64,000 bases of DNA from Paraburkholderia sp. CNPSo 3272 (GTDB taxonomy: Bacteria; Pseudomonadota; Gammaproteobacteria; Burkholderiales; Burkholderiaceae), in assembly GCF_024206495.1 (NCBI RefSeq), contig NZ_JAMBPQ010000006.1, forward strand, positions 124,001-188,000. Direction: 5' to 3'. The notes below the pieces were generated by a model. That model was given only the letters and a program-made list of their open reading frames with translations, searched no databases and was not told the origin of the DNA. Below, one piece after another: positions 35,707 to 44,710 of the stretch; position 1 is the first letter of the stretch; each line of letters begins with the position of its first letter. The position numbers and the translations under genes are program-made.

Positions 35707-38532
35707 ATGTTGAAAGAACGTCAGAGCTCTTTCCTCTTCGGGGGCAACGCCCCCTACGTCGAAGAGCAATATGAAACTTACCTGGCTGAGCCGGAGGCGG
35801 TCACCAGTGAATGGCGGGCGTGGTTCGATGCATTGCGCGAAACGCCCGCTATCGACGGCAGCGATCGCGACGACGAGCCGCACGCCCCCGTCATTTCCCG
35901 CTTTGTCGAGCATGCGAAGCGGCCGCCGCGCACGATCGTCCAGGCCGATACCACCGTCGCGAACGACTCCGGTCTTGGCCTCGCGCGCAAGCAGGTCGCG
36001 GTACAGTCGCTGATCGCCGCGTTCCGCATGATCGGCACGCGCACGGCCGATCTCGATCCGCTGATGTGGACCCCGCCGCGCGCCTACGCCGAATTGACCC
36101 CGGCTTACTACGGCCTGACGCCCGCGGACATGGCGACGACCTTCAGCACCGCGGACACGTTCCTGTTCGACGACGACGCCACGCTGCAGGAACTCGTCGC
36201 GGCACTGGAGCAAACCTACACGGGCACGCTCGGCGCCGAGTTCATGCATCTGACCGACGCAGAGCAGCGACGCTGGTGGCAGATGCAGCTCGAATCCACG
36301 CGAGCGAGGCCGTCGCTGCAGGCCCCGGAAAAGCGTCGACTGCTGGAACGACTGAGCGCGGCAGAAGGCCTCGAGAAATACCTGCATGCACGCTACGTCG
36401 GGCAGACGCGCTTCTCGCTCGAAGGCGCGGAGTCGCTGATTCCGATGCTCGACGAAGTCGTCCGCTACGGCGCTTCGAAAAAGCTGCGCGCGGTGGTGAT
36501 GGGCATGGCGCACCGCGGACGCCTGAATGTTCTGGTGAATATCGTCGGCAAGCCGTTGCGTGCGCTGTTCGACGAGTTCGATGGCAAGGATTCCGAACGA
36601 CTTACCGCAGGCGACGTGAAGTACCATAAGGGCTTTGCGAGTTCGGTCGACACCCCTCATGGGCCGGTCGAGGTCACGCTCGCGTTCAACCCGTCGCATC
36701 TGGAAATCGTCAATCCGGTCGTGCAGGGCATGGCGCGCGCCAAGGGCGAGCTCCTCGGCAGCACCGACGGCGTCGAGGTTCTGCCGGTCGAGATTCACGG
36801 CGACGCGGCAATGTCCGGCCAGGGTGTCGTAATGGAAACCTTGGGCCTCTCCTATACGCGCGGCCACGGCACGGGCGGCACCCTTCATATCGTCATCAAC
36901 AATCGGATCGGCTTCACGACCTCCGATCCGCGCGACACGCGTTCGTCGTTCTACACCACGGACGTCGCGAAGACGATCGAGGCGCCCATCCTGCATGTGA
37001 ATGGCGACGACCCCGAAGCCGTCGCGATGGCGGTGCGCCTCGCCCTCGACTATCGCACCGCGTTCAAGCGGAGCGTCGTCATCGATCTCGTGTGCTTCCG
37101 CAAATACGGGCACCAGGAACAGGACACGCCGGGCATCACGCAGCCGCTGATGTATCGCGCGATCGCCAGTCACCCCGGCGTGAGAACACGCTATGCCCAC
37201 AAGCTGATTCAACAAGGCGTGTTGACAGCCGAAGAAGCAGATGGCTACGTCAGCGCGCGGCGTGAACTGCTCAGGCATGCGAACGAAACCGACGGCTCCG
37301 ATGCTTCCTTCTCACGAGAAGAAGCGGCCAGGCCAGCTTCCCGGTCCGCCCCTTCGACTGAAGCGCTGCGCGGTCTCGCGCATCAGATCTCGACCGTTCC
37401 TGAAGGCCTGGCGCTTCATCCGCTCGTCAAGAAGATGATGACCGGGCGCCAGGAAATGGCCTCGGGAAAGCAGCCGCTCGACTGGGGCATGGGCGAGCAT
37501 CTGGCATTCGCTTCCCTGCTCGGCGCGGGAGTCAGCGTTCGACTGAGCGGGCAGGATAGCGCGCGGGGGACGTTCAATCATCGTCACGCCGTGCTCCACG
37601 ATCAAACGCGCGTGAACCGGCCTGATGGCGTCTATATTCCGCTCGATCACCTCGCTGATGCGAGTGGCAACGTCCCAGGCCACTTCAGCGTGACGAACTC
37701 CATCCTTTCCGAAGCGGCGGTGCTCGCGTTCGAGTACGGCTACACGACGGTGAATCGCGATGCGCTAGTGATCTGGGAGGCGCAATTCGGCGACTTCGCA
37801 AACGGCGCGCAGGTAGTGATCGATCAGTTCATCGCAGCGGGCGCCGCAAAGTGGGGGCAACACAGCGGCCTGACGCTCTTCCTTCCTCACGGTCAGGAAG
37901 GCGCGGGGCCCGAGCACGCATCGGCGAGGCTCGAACGATATCTGCAACTGAGCGCGCAGGACAACATGCGCGTCGCCCAGCCGACCACGCCCGCGCAGCT
38001 ATTCCATTTGCTGCGCAGGCAGGCGCTCGACTCCGATCGCCGCCCGCTTGTCGTCATGACACCCAAGTCGCTGTTGCGGCACCCGGAAGCGGTCAGCACA
38101 TTTGAAGCATTGAGCGAGGGCGCATTCCACGAAGTCCTGCCGGATACGCGGGTCGAGGCATCGCGGGAATCCAGCGTCGAGCGCGTTATTGTGGCCACGG
38201 GCAAGGTGTACTACGAATTGCTCGAGCATCGCCGCGCGAGCGCGACCGACACGCCGATCATCCGCGTCGAACAGCTTTATCCGTTTCCCGCGCAACAGTT
38301 GGCTGCCGAACTCGCGCGCTATTCCAACCTGAAGACGCTCGTCTGGTGTCAGGAGGAGTCGCGCAACCAGGGCGCGTGGAGTTTCGTCGAGCCGCAGTTG
38401 CGCGAACTCCTGCCCACGGGCGCGAAGCTCATCTACGCCGGTCCTGATGCCGGCGCATCGACCGCGCCGGGCTACCATTCGGCGCACGTCGCGCGGCAAT
38501 CCGCGTTGGTCGAGCAGGCGTTCACGGGGTAA
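35707..38532 (+). CDS. sucA: 2-oxoglutarate dehydrogenase E1 component, orphan copy
   Basis: This ThDP enzyme of 941 residues has the full E1o plan. The N-terminal binding helix (SSFLFGGNAPYVEEQYETYL) comes first, then MAHRGRLNVLVNIVGKPLRA. The ThDP site spans HGDAAMSGQGVVMETLGLSY, GHGTGGTLHIVINNRIGFTT and FRKYGHQEQDTPGITQPLMY. E1o decarboxylates 2-oxoglutarate and passes succinyl to the lipoyl arm of SucB. Neither sucB nor lpd follows. Instead a DJ-1/PfpI gene starts 6 bases later. It may share E2/E3 with the main complex encoded elsewhere, or act alone as a decarboxylase/carboligase. Confidence 0.93.
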   Translation: MLKERQSSFLFGGNAPYVEEQYETYLAEPEAVTSEWRAWFDALRETPAIDGSDRDDEPHAPVISRFVEHAKRPPRTIVQADTTVANDSGLGLARKQVAVQSLIAAFRMIGTRTADLDPLMWTPPRAYAELTPAYYGLTPADMATTFSTADTFLFDDDATLQELVAALEQTYTGTLGAEFMHLTDAEQRRWWQMQLESTRARPSLQAPEKRRLLERLSAAEGLEKYLHARYVGQTRFSLEGAESLIPMLDEVVRYGASKKLRAVVMGMAHRGRLNVLVNIVGKPLRALFDEFDGKDSERLTAGDVKYHKGFASSVDTPHGPVEVTLAFNPSHLEIVNPVVQGMARAKGELLGSTDGVEVLPVEIHGDAAMSGQGVVMETLGLSYTRGHGTGGTLHIVINNRIGFTTSDPRDTRSSFYTTDVAKTIEAPILHVNGDDPEAVAMAVRLALDYRTAFKRSVVIDLVCFRKYGHQEQDTPGITQPLMYRAIASHPGVRTRYAHKLIQQGVLTAEEADGYVSARRELLRHANETDGSDASFSREEAARPASRSAPSTEALRGLAHQISTVPEGLALHPLVKKMMTGRQEMASGKQPLDWGMGEHLAFASLLGAGVSVRLSGQDSARGTFNHRHAVLHDQTRVNRPDGVYIPLDHLADASGNVPGHFSVTNSILSEAAVLAFEYGYTTVNRDALVIWEAQFGDFANGAQVVIDQFIAAGAAKWGQHSGLTLFLPHGQEGAGPEHASARLERYLQLSAQDNMRVAQPTTPAQLFHLLRRQALDSDRRPLVVMTPKSLLRHPEAVSTFEALSEGAFHEVLPDTRVEASRESSVERVIVATGKVYYELLEHRRASATDTPIIRVEQLYPFPAQQLAAELARYSNLKTLVWCQEESRNQGAWSFVEPQLRELLPTGAKLIYAGPDAGASTAPGYHSAHVARQSALVEQAFTG

Positions 38533-38538
38533 CGACGC

Positions 38539-39117
38539 ATGCGTGTCGCGATGATGCTTTACGCAGGCTTTCAACTGCTCGAGGTGAGCGGCCCGATGGA
38601 TGTGTTTCATGCAGCGAATCGCCTGTATGGCGGCGCGTTTTATGAACCGCACCTCGTCGGGACCTCGCCTGGGCCCGTGCTGTCTTCCAACGGCACGGCG
38701 GTGGGCACCACGGAATCCCTGTTGGAAACCAGCGCGCCGTTCGACGTCGTCGTGGTGCCCGGGTCTCCCGTGGTCAGCTCAGCGCATGAGCATCGAGAAC
38801 TCGTGACGTGGCTCGGCGACGCCGGGCCCGCCACGCGCAGGCTGGCCTGCATTTCAAATGGCGCGTTTCTGCTGGCGTGCGCCGGCGTTGCCGACCGTCG
38901 CTGGCTGACCACGCATTGGCGCGACGCTCGTCGCCTCGCGGCCGAATATCCACGCGTGCACGTCATGTCCAATCCCGGCTGCCTGAAGGATGGCAACCTC
39001 TATTCATCGGGCGGCGCAAGCGCCGGTATTCATCTGGCGTTGTCGATCGTGCGGGAAGACCTTGGGGAGAGCGCGGCGGGAACCATCGCCAGGACGTTGT
39101 TGATGCAGCCGCATTGA
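38539..39117 (+). CDS. DJ-1/PfpI-domain protein lacking the elbow cysteine
   Basis: The 192-residue protein matches the amidotransferase-like half of GlxA regulators (MLYAGFQLLEVSGPMDVFHA; YSSGGASAGIHLALSIVRED) but has no AraC DNA-binding part. At the nucleophile elbow, GlxA-type proteins read VCNGAF; here it is ISNGAFLLACAGV, so the Cys is Ser. Catalysis of the DJ-1 type is therefore doubtful, and a ligand-binding role is more likely. It starts 6 bases after sucA and is followed by an ArsR-type gene, forming a three-gene unit. Confidence 0.85.
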   Translation: MRVAMMLYAGFQLLEVSGPMDVFHAANRLYGGAFYEPHLVGTSPGPVLSSNGTAVGTTESLLETSAPFDVVVVPGSPVVSSAHEHRELVTWLGDAGPATRRLACISNGAFLLACAGVADRRWLTTHWRDARRLAAEYPRVHVMSNPGCLKDGNLYSSGGASAGIHLALSIVREDLGESAAGTIARTLLMQPH

Positions 39118-39143
39118 AGCGGCGAGCGCGCACAAGGAACGCC

Positions 39144-39443
39144 ATGATAGACGCGAACCGGATCCACAAGGCCCTCGCCAATCCACTGCGGCGCGACATC
39201 CTCGCGTGGCTGAAGATCCCCGCCGAGGCCTTTCCAGAGGGCCATGTCGATCTGGGCCGCGGCGTGCCCGCACACGCCATCCAGGCGCGCAGCGGGCTCT
39301 CGCAGTCCACCGTGTCGGCGCACCTTGCCGTGCTGGTCGAAGCGGGACTGCTCGTCTCGACGCGAGTCGGACAATGGATGTTTCTTTCACGTAACGAAGA
39401 AGTGATACGCACCTTTGCGGAACAGATTCGCCTGCATTTATAG
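39144..39443 (+). CDS. ArsR-family winged-helix regulator
   Basis: The 99-residue protein starts MIDANRIHKALANPLRRDIL and has the ArsR recognition region HAIQARSGLSQSTVSAHLAV, followed by VEAGLLVSTRVGQWMFLSRN. No metal-binding CxC motif is seen, so it belongs to the non-metal ArsR group (SdpR/YgaV-like). AAGGAAC precedes the ATG at 39144. It is the last gene of the sucA, DJ-1, arsR unit, starting 26 bases after the DJ-1 stop. Confidence 0.88.
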   Translation: MIDANRIHKALANPLRRDILAWLKIPAEAFPEGHVDLGRGVPAHAIQARSGLSQSTVSAHLAVLVEAGLLVSTRVGQWMFLSRNEEVIRTFAEQIRLHL

Positions 39444-39521
39444 GAAAATCTGGCGTGGCGCGAGTTTGCGTCTCAGTTGGGTGCGACGCAGATCTTTCCG
39501 TGCAAACCGCGTATTGGAAAG

Positions 39522-39646
39522 CTGGACATGATGCGGATTTTCGTCCGCATCGCCGAAGAATGCAGCTGTGCGGGCGCGGCCTCGCGCCCCGACATTCGAA
39601 CCGCCAATGCGTCGAGGGCGCTTTGCCAGGCCCCCACCAGGCTCCC
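39522..39646 (+). pseudogene. LysR-family regulator remnant (N-terminal HTH only)
   Basis: The frame reads LDMMRIFVRIAEECSCAGAA, then SRPDIRTANASRALCQAPTR, which is the LysR start (commonly MMRIFVRVAEEGSFTGAARR, then LDISTANASRAVSQLE) with several substitutions and no effector domain. It ends against the third efflux operon. It looks like the leftover of a regulator once read away from, or into, that operon. Confidence 0.65.
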
Positions 39647-40942
39647 TCAGCCCGCGTTGCCCTTATGATCGCGCGCAGCCACATGCTGCGGCGAGGGTTG
39701 TGACGCAGTCGCCGGCGCAGCCATTTCGTTCTGCTTGATGATCTTTTCGATCTCGCCGTCGGCTTGCGCATCGTACTGTGCGAAGACGTCCGTGCGATAG
39801 CGCGTGTTTTGCGCCGCGCCGAGCTGCGAGCCGGATTCGTCGTGCGTATCGGCGTCCACCGTCATCGAAAGACCGATGCGCAGCGGACGCGCCGCGAGTT
39901 CGCGTGGATCGAGTTCGATGCGCACCGGCAGGCGCTGCACGATCTTGATCCAGTTGCCCGTGGCGTTCTGCGCCGGCAGCGTCGCGAAGGCGCTGCCTGT
40001 ACCCGCCGAAAAACCTTCGATGCGACCGTGATACTTCGCGCTGGAGCCATAGACATCGGCAATGAGCGTCACCGGCTGGCCAACGCGCATGTGCTTGAGC
40101 TGCACTTCCTTGAAGTTCGCATCCACCCACACGCCGTCGAGCGGCACGATCGCCATGAGCGGCGTGCCGGGCGACACGCGCTCGCCCACCTGCACCTGGC
40201 GCTGCGCCACATAACCCGTCACGGGTGCGGGCAAGGTATCTCGCGCATACGCGAGCCAGGCCGCCCGCACTTTCGAGGCCGCCGCCTGCACGTCCGGATG
40301 CTGTTCGACTGACGTGCGGTCGGTCAGCGCGTGATTAGCCGCCCCTTGCTGGCGTGCGGCGTCGAGCGCGGCCTGGGCGGCCTGCACGGCGTCGCGCGCG
40401 TGGGCGACGTCTTCGGCGGAAACGGCGCCCGACTCCGCGACGGCCGTGCGACGGCGCAGGTCGTCGTTGGCGCGGGCCAGGTCCGATTCGCGTTGCGCCA
40501 CGTTCGCGGCATAGAAGTCGTTGTTGACATAAAGTCCGCTCACCCGGCGCACGGTTTGGCCGAGCGACGCTTCGGCATCGGCCAGCGCGATCCTTGCGTC
40601 GGCCGGATCGAGCGTCACGACCGGGTCGCCCTGCTTCACGATCTGCGTGTCGTCGGTGTTGACGGCCACCACCGTGCCCGTGACCTGCGGCGTGAGCTGC
40701 ACGAGATTGCCGCTCACATAGGCGTCGTCGGTCGACTCGTAAAAGCGGCCTTCCGTGAAGTAGTACGCGCCATACGCCGCGCCGGCAACCAAGGTGACGG
40801 CGCCGAGCAGCGCGATCAGGCGCTTGCGGCGGCCTGGGGGCGTGGACTGCTGGTCGTTGTTGGCCGGGGCCGCTTGCGCGCCGCCTTTCTTTTCGTCGAG
40901 TTGATCCACCGGCTTGTGGTCGGTCGTGATCGTTTCGCTCAT
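39647..40942 (-). CDS. HlyD/EmrA-family efflux adaptor (system 3)
   Basis: The 431-residue adaptor has a membrane helix at about 40-60, STDDAYVSGNLVQLTPQVTG as the first lipoyl half, a long coiled coil (about 115-220) and LPAPVTGYVAQRQVQVGERV as the second half. EmrA-type. ATG at 40942 is used; the 45 residues before it are not adaptor-like. The C-terminal 70 residues (after about 360) are an unusual polar extension rich in Asp, Gln and Ala. It is the last gene of the third efflux operon. Confidence 0.92.
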   Translation of the reverse strand: MSETITTDHKPVDQLDEKKGGAQAAPANNDQQSTPPGRRKRLIALLGAVTLVAGAAYGAYYFTEGRFYESTDDAYVSGNLVQLTPQVTGTVVAVNTDDTQIVKQGDPVVTLDPADARIALADAEASLGQTVRRVSGLYVNNDFYAANVAQRESDLARANDDLRRRTAVAESGAVSAEDVAHARDAVQAAQAALDAARQQGAANHALTDRTSVEQHPDVQAAASKVRAAWLAYARDTLPAPVTGYVAQRQVQVGERVSPGTPLMAIVPLDGVWVDANFKEVQLKHMRVGQPVTLIADVYGSSAKYHGRIEGFSAGTGSAFATLPAQNATGNWIKIVQRLPVRIELDPRELAARPLRIGLSMTVDADTHDESGSQLGAAQNTRYRTDVFAQYDAQADGEIEKIIKQNEMAAPATASQPSPQHVAARDHKGNAG

Positions 40943-40976
40943 CTCAGTTCTCCTGACGGGTTTGCAAACATGCCGT

Positions 40977-42500
40977 TCAACGTGCGGCGGCAATGACGGA
41001 ATTGGCTTGAGGGTTGGCTTGGGCCGCAACGTCCGCGTGGTGGCCGGTATCGGCTGAAGTGTCGACATAGCCGCCACCCAGGTCCGAAGCCAGCGCGATC
41101 TGCTCGTCGCGGCGATCCATCTTCAGGTTGGCGATGGCTTCGTCGGCATTCAGCGCCGTGACATCGGCGTTGAGCACCGTGAGCTGATTGGTCAGGCCGC
41201 CCTTGTATTGCGTGATCGCGAGCTGGTCGGCATCGCGTGCCGCCTGCTGCGCGGTTTGGGCATCGACGAGCTGCGCATCGCTCGAATGGATCTTCGCGAG
41301 CTGCGTGGCCACGCCGCTGAGCGCGCCAATGAGCGTCTGGTCGTAGGCCGCCACGGCGTAGTCGAACTCGGCGTAGCGGCCCTTCAACTGCGCACGCAGC
41401 TCGCCGCCGTCGAAGATCGGCAGGTGGACCGCGGGGCCGACCGACGCCGTGCGGCTCGCGGCGGTCAGGAAACGGCCGAAGCCGAACGCATCCAGACCGA
41501 TCGCGGCGCTCAGGTTGATGTCCGGATAGAACTCGGCCTTGGCTTCCTTGACCTCGTGCGTGATCGCGTCCACACGCCAACGCGCCGCGACGATATCCGG
41601 GCGCCGGCTCACGAGGTCGGCGGGCAGGTTGTCCGGCAAACGCACCTCGTCGCCTACGCCGAGCGTCGGCCGCGTGATCGCGAGACCGCGGTCGGGGCCC
41701 TTGCCCAGTAGCGCGGCCAGCTGGTAGCGCGTCGTGAGAATGCTGCCGTCGAGCGCGCTCACCCGCGAGCGGCTCGTCGCCAGGTTCGCCTGCGCGGTCT
41801 TGCGCTCCACCTGCGTGTCGAGGCCCGTGGCAATGCGGCCCGCCGTGATGCGGTCGATCTGCTCGCGGCGCGTGACTTCTTCCTGCGCAATGTCGCGCAG
41901 CGCGTAGAGCCGCGCCAGCTGGTTGTAGCTGCGGGCGATCGAGGTATCCAGCGTGAGCTTGACCACTTCCTCGTCGGCTTCGCTCGCGGCCGTCTCCGAA
42001 ACGGCTGCTCGCAGCGCCTCGCGGTTCTTGCCCCACAGATCGAGATCGTAGGATGCGGTGAGCAGCCCCTTGTTTTCGGTCTGCCACGAGCCGGCATACG
42101 GCGGCGGAATCAGCGCCGTGCTGCTGTACTGCTGGCGCGTGAGCGTGTAGCTCGCGTCCACGCGCGGCAGCGTGCCCGCCTTCGCGGTTTCGCTATAGGC
42201 CTGCGCCTGAGCGACTCGCGCCTTGGCCTGCTCGACGCTCGGGTTGCCCTGCAGCGCTTCGGCAATCAGCGCCTTCAGCTGCGCGTCGCCGAACTGGTCG
42301 ACCCAATCGGCGGACGGCCAGTGTCCCTGCTCTTGCGGCAGGCTCTGCGCCGTCTCGAACTGTTGCGGCTGAGCCATCTGCTTGTCGCTGTGGATGCCCG
42401 CGTAGTTGGCGCACGCCGCCAGCGCGGCCATTGCGATCGCCGATACGCCCAGCTTCAGCGTACCGGTACCGATGTTTGCTTTAGAAGTCTGAGATTTCAT
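40977..42500 (-). CDS. Efflux outer-membrane factor, NodT-family lipoprotein (system 3)
   Basis: The 507-residue channel has lipobox ALAAC (lipid Cys near residue 30) and the NodT repeats with LLTASYDLDLWGKNREALRA and LPADLVSRRPDIVAARWRVD. It lies between the MarR gene and the EmrA-type adaptor. The ATG at 42500 is directly abutted by a copy of the 18-bp palindrome (42501-42518), so a bound repressor would cover the ribosome site region. This is also a possible internal promoter. Confidence 0.93.
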   Translation of the reverse strand: MKSQTSKANIGTGTLKLGVSAIAMAALAACANYAGIHSDKQMAQPQQFETAQSLPQEQGHWPSADWVDQFGDAQLKALIAEALQGNPSVEQAKARVAQAQAYSETAKAGTLPRVDASYTLTRQQYSSTALIPPPYAGSWQTENKGLLTASYDLDLWGKNREALRAAVSETAASEADEEVVKLTLDTSIARSYNQLARLYALRDIAQEEVTRREQIDRITAGRIATGLDTQVERKTAQANLATSRSRVSALDGSILTTRYQLAALLGKGPDRGLAITRPTLGVGDEVRLPDNLPADLVSRRPDIVAARWRVDAITHEVKEAKAEFYPDINLSAAIGLDAFGFGRFLTAASRTASVGPAVHLPIFDGGELRAQLKGRYAEFDYAVAAYDQTLIGALSGVATQLAKIHSSDAQLVDAQTAQQAARDADQLAITQYKGGLTNQLTVLNADVTALNADEAIANLKMDRRDEQIALASDLGGGYVDTSADTGHHADVAAQANPQANSVIAAAR

Positions 42501-42518
42501 TTTCTGACATATCAGATT
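42501..42518. promoter_or_regulatory. MarR-type operator copy 1
   Basis: TTTCTGACATATCAGATT, centred on the palindrome TCTGA/TCAGA, directly precedes the outer-membrane factor start. It shares the TATCTGACAT..TCAGATA pattern with three other sites in the cluster. Confidence 0.65.
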
Positions 42519-42556
42519 AATGGTCGAAAAAAAGCGCGGCGCCACGGCCGCACCGT

Positions 42557-42994
42557 TCAGTCGTCTGTGAACTTGCGAAGCAGGCGGTTCAGCTCGGCAA
42601 ACTCCGCCTTGGTGAATTTACGCAGGCGTGCGTTCAACACTTGCGGCGCGACTTCCGGAATCTGCGTTGCCGTTTCCATTCCCTTTGCCGTGAGGTTCAG
42701 ATTGACCACACGACGGTCGTCTGCGTCGCGCGAACGCTCAAGCAGACCCTTTGTTTCCAGCTTGTCCAGCATCCGCGTCATGAGACCCGTATCGATGCCG
42801 AGCAGCTTCGACAGTTCGAACGGCGTGGTCGCCACACCCTGCTTCAGCGAAAGCAGAATGCCCATTTGCTGGCCCGTGATGTCGAGGTCCTTGAGCGCGG
42901 AATCCATCTCCGCGACGATCAAATTGCGCGCCTTGACGATCCTGAAGCCGACACTTTCCGTAAGCATGAAATTTCTCGTCGTGTAATGGTCCAT
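42557..42994 (-). CDS. MarR-family regulator (system 3, first)
   Basis: The 145-residue winged-helix protein has ITGQQMGILLSLKQGVATTP, ELSKLLGIDTGLMTRMLDKL as recognition helix region and RSRDADDRRVVNLNLTAKG as wing. GGAGGATGCGCG precedes ATG 42994. It sits inside the efflux operon between pump and outer-membrane factor, 105 bases after the pump stop, and has its own palindrome at 43023-43040. It is a same-length relative of the second MarR at 44749-45186, and probably both recognise the same sites. Confidence 0.92.
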   Translation of the reverse strand: MDHYTTRNFMLTESVGFRIVKARNLIVAEMDSALKDLDITGQQMGILLSLKQGVATTPFELSKLLGIDTGLMTRMLDKLETKGLLERSRDADDRRVVNLNLTAKGMETATQIPEVAPQVLNARLRKFTKAEFAELNRLLRKFTDD

Positions 42995-43022
42995 CGCGCA
43001 TCCTCCGTGTTGAACGGCACAA

Positions 43023-43040
43023 TATCTGCATTATCAGATA
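43023..43040. promoter_or_regulatory. MarR-type operator copy 2
   Basis: TATCTGCATTATCAGATA has perfect 6-base arms and lies 29-46 bases upstream of the first MarR start. Confidence 0.7.
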
Positions 43041-43099
43041 ACTGTCAAGAAAAACACGCGAGACTTGTCTGCCCTCGGGACCGGGTTCGACTGCTGAAT

Positions 43100-44662
43100 T
43101 CAGTGTCCGCCCGCGCCTGCCGCGCCCGCGCCACCGCCCTTGACCGGCCGCGTCACCCAGATCAGCGGGATGATGACGATGAAGATCACCGCCGAGATCC
43201 AGAAGATGTCGTTTAACCCCAGCATGGTGGCTTGCGCGCTGAGCGAGGCTTCGTAGAAGGCCGTGGCCTTGGGAATGCCTCCACCCAGCGTTGCCTGCAG
43301 GTGCGCGATGGCGCCGGTGAAAGCCGGATTCTCCACGCTCGTCTGCTCGGCGAGCCGGGCGTGATGGAGGATCGTGCGGTCGTTCCAGGCATTGCTCATG
43401 AGCGATGTGCCCACGGCGCCGGCGAAAATGCGCGCGAAGTTCGACAGGCCCGCGGCCGCCGGAATCTCGTCGGGCCGCAGACCCGAGAGGATGATGCCGG
43501 TGAGCGGCGTGAAGAACAGCGCCGTGGGAATGCCTTGCAGCAGCGTCGGCAGAATCAGCGTCCACGCATCCACGCCGGTCGTGTAGTTCGAGCGCATGAA
43601 GAACACGGCCGCGAAGCCCACGAATGCCAGCGTGGCGAGCACACGCAGGTCGGAGCGCGGCATGACCTTGCCCATCACGGGGGCCAGGATCACGGCGAAA
43701 ATCCCCAGCGGCGCGGTGGCGAGCCCCGCATCCACCGCGCGGTAGCCGAGAAAGCCCTGGATCCACTGCGGCAGAATCACGAGGTTTGCAAAGAAGATCG
43801 CATACGCGACCGAGATCGCAATCGTGCCGCCGAGGAAGTTGCGTTTGGCGAACAGCCGCAGGTTGACGATCGGCTTTTCCTCAGTCAATTCCCAGATCAG
43901 GAAGAACACGAAGCTGACCGCGGCGACGATGGTGAGCACCCAGATGACCGGCGAGCTGAACCAGTCGAGGTCCTTGCCCTTGTCGAGCATGATCTGCAGC
44001 GGCGCGACCCACGCGATGAGCGAGATCAGCCCGACCTTGTCGATGGGCAGTTTGCGCGCCGGGGTCTCGCGGTCGCGGTAGATCGCCCATATCACGCCGG
44101 CGGCGAACAGGCCGACCGGCACGTTGATATAGAAGATCCACGACCAGCTGTAGCTGTCGGTGATCCATCCGCCGAGCGCCGGGCCCGCGATGGGTCCAAC
44201 GGTTGCGGTCATCGCCCACAGCGCCAGCGCGTTCGAACTCTTTTCCTTGGGGAAGGAAGCGAGTAGCAAGGCTTGCGACAACGGCACCAGCGGCCCCGCC
44301 ACGGCGCCCTGAACGATACGGGCGACGAGCAGCGTCAGCAGGTTCGGCGCCATACCACAGGCTGCCGAGGAGAGCACGAACAGCAGGATCGCCCAGACGA
44401 ACAGCTTGACCTGGCCCACGCGCTGCGTCAGCCACCCGGTCAACGGAATGGACACCGCGTTGGCCGCGGCAAACAGCGTGATGACCCACGTGCCTTCATC
44501 GATCGACACGCCGAGGTTGCCGGAGAGCGTGGGAATCGCGACGTTTGCAATCGACGAATCCAGCACGTTCATAAAGGTGGCGAGCGCCACGGCGAAGGTG
44601 CCGAGCGCGAACTTCGCGCCAGTCAGCTGGGCCGGCCCGCCTGGGTTGGTCGATGGGTTCAT
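43100..44662 (-). CDS. DHA2-type MFS efflux pump, EmrB-like (system 3)
   Basis: The 520-residue, 14-helix pump has FMNVLDSSIANVAIPTLSGN in helix 1, GWLTQRVGQVKLFVWA in motif A, RIVQGAVAGPLVPLSQALLL and TVGPIAGPALGGWITDSYSW, all signatures of the EmrB/DHA2 family. It pairs with the EmrA-type adaptor and NodT channel downstream, with a MarR gene inserted between. A palindrome at 44711-44728 lies about 50-65 bases upstream, where it would block transcription. Confidence 0.94.
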   Translation of the reverse strand: MNPSTNPGGPAQLTGAKFALGTFAVALATFMNVLDSSIANVAIPTLSGNLGVSIDEGTWVITLFAAANAVSIPLTGWLTQRVGQVKLFVWAILLFVLSSAACGMAPNLLTLLVARIVQGAVAGPLVPLSQALLLASFPKEKSSNALALWAMTATVGPIAGPALGGWITDSYSWSWIFYINVPVGLFAAGVIWAIYRDRETPARKLPIDKVGLISLIAWVAPLQIMLDKGKDLDWFSSPVIWVLTIVAAVSFVFFLIWELTEEKPIVNLRLFAKRNFLGGTIAISVAYAIFFANLVILPQWIQGFLGYRAVDAGLATAPLGIFAVILAPVMGKVMPRSDLRVLATLAFVGFAAVFFMRSNYTTGVDAWTLILPTLLQGIPTALFFTPLTGIILSGLRPDEIPAAAGLSNFARIFAGAVGTSLMSNAWNDRTILHHARLAEQTSVENPAFTGAIAHLQATLGGGIPKATAFYEASLSAQATMLGLNDIFWISAVIFIVIIPLIWVTRPVKGGGAGAAGAGGH

Positions 44663-44710
44663 GTGAGGTTCTCTCGTCTGGATGCGAATGGCCCGTCAAG
44701 CACGGGCATT

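Noticed and set aside
35641..37278. 545-codon minus-strand open frame over sucA
   Set aside because: Antisense shadow; sucA motifs are unambiguous on the plus strand.
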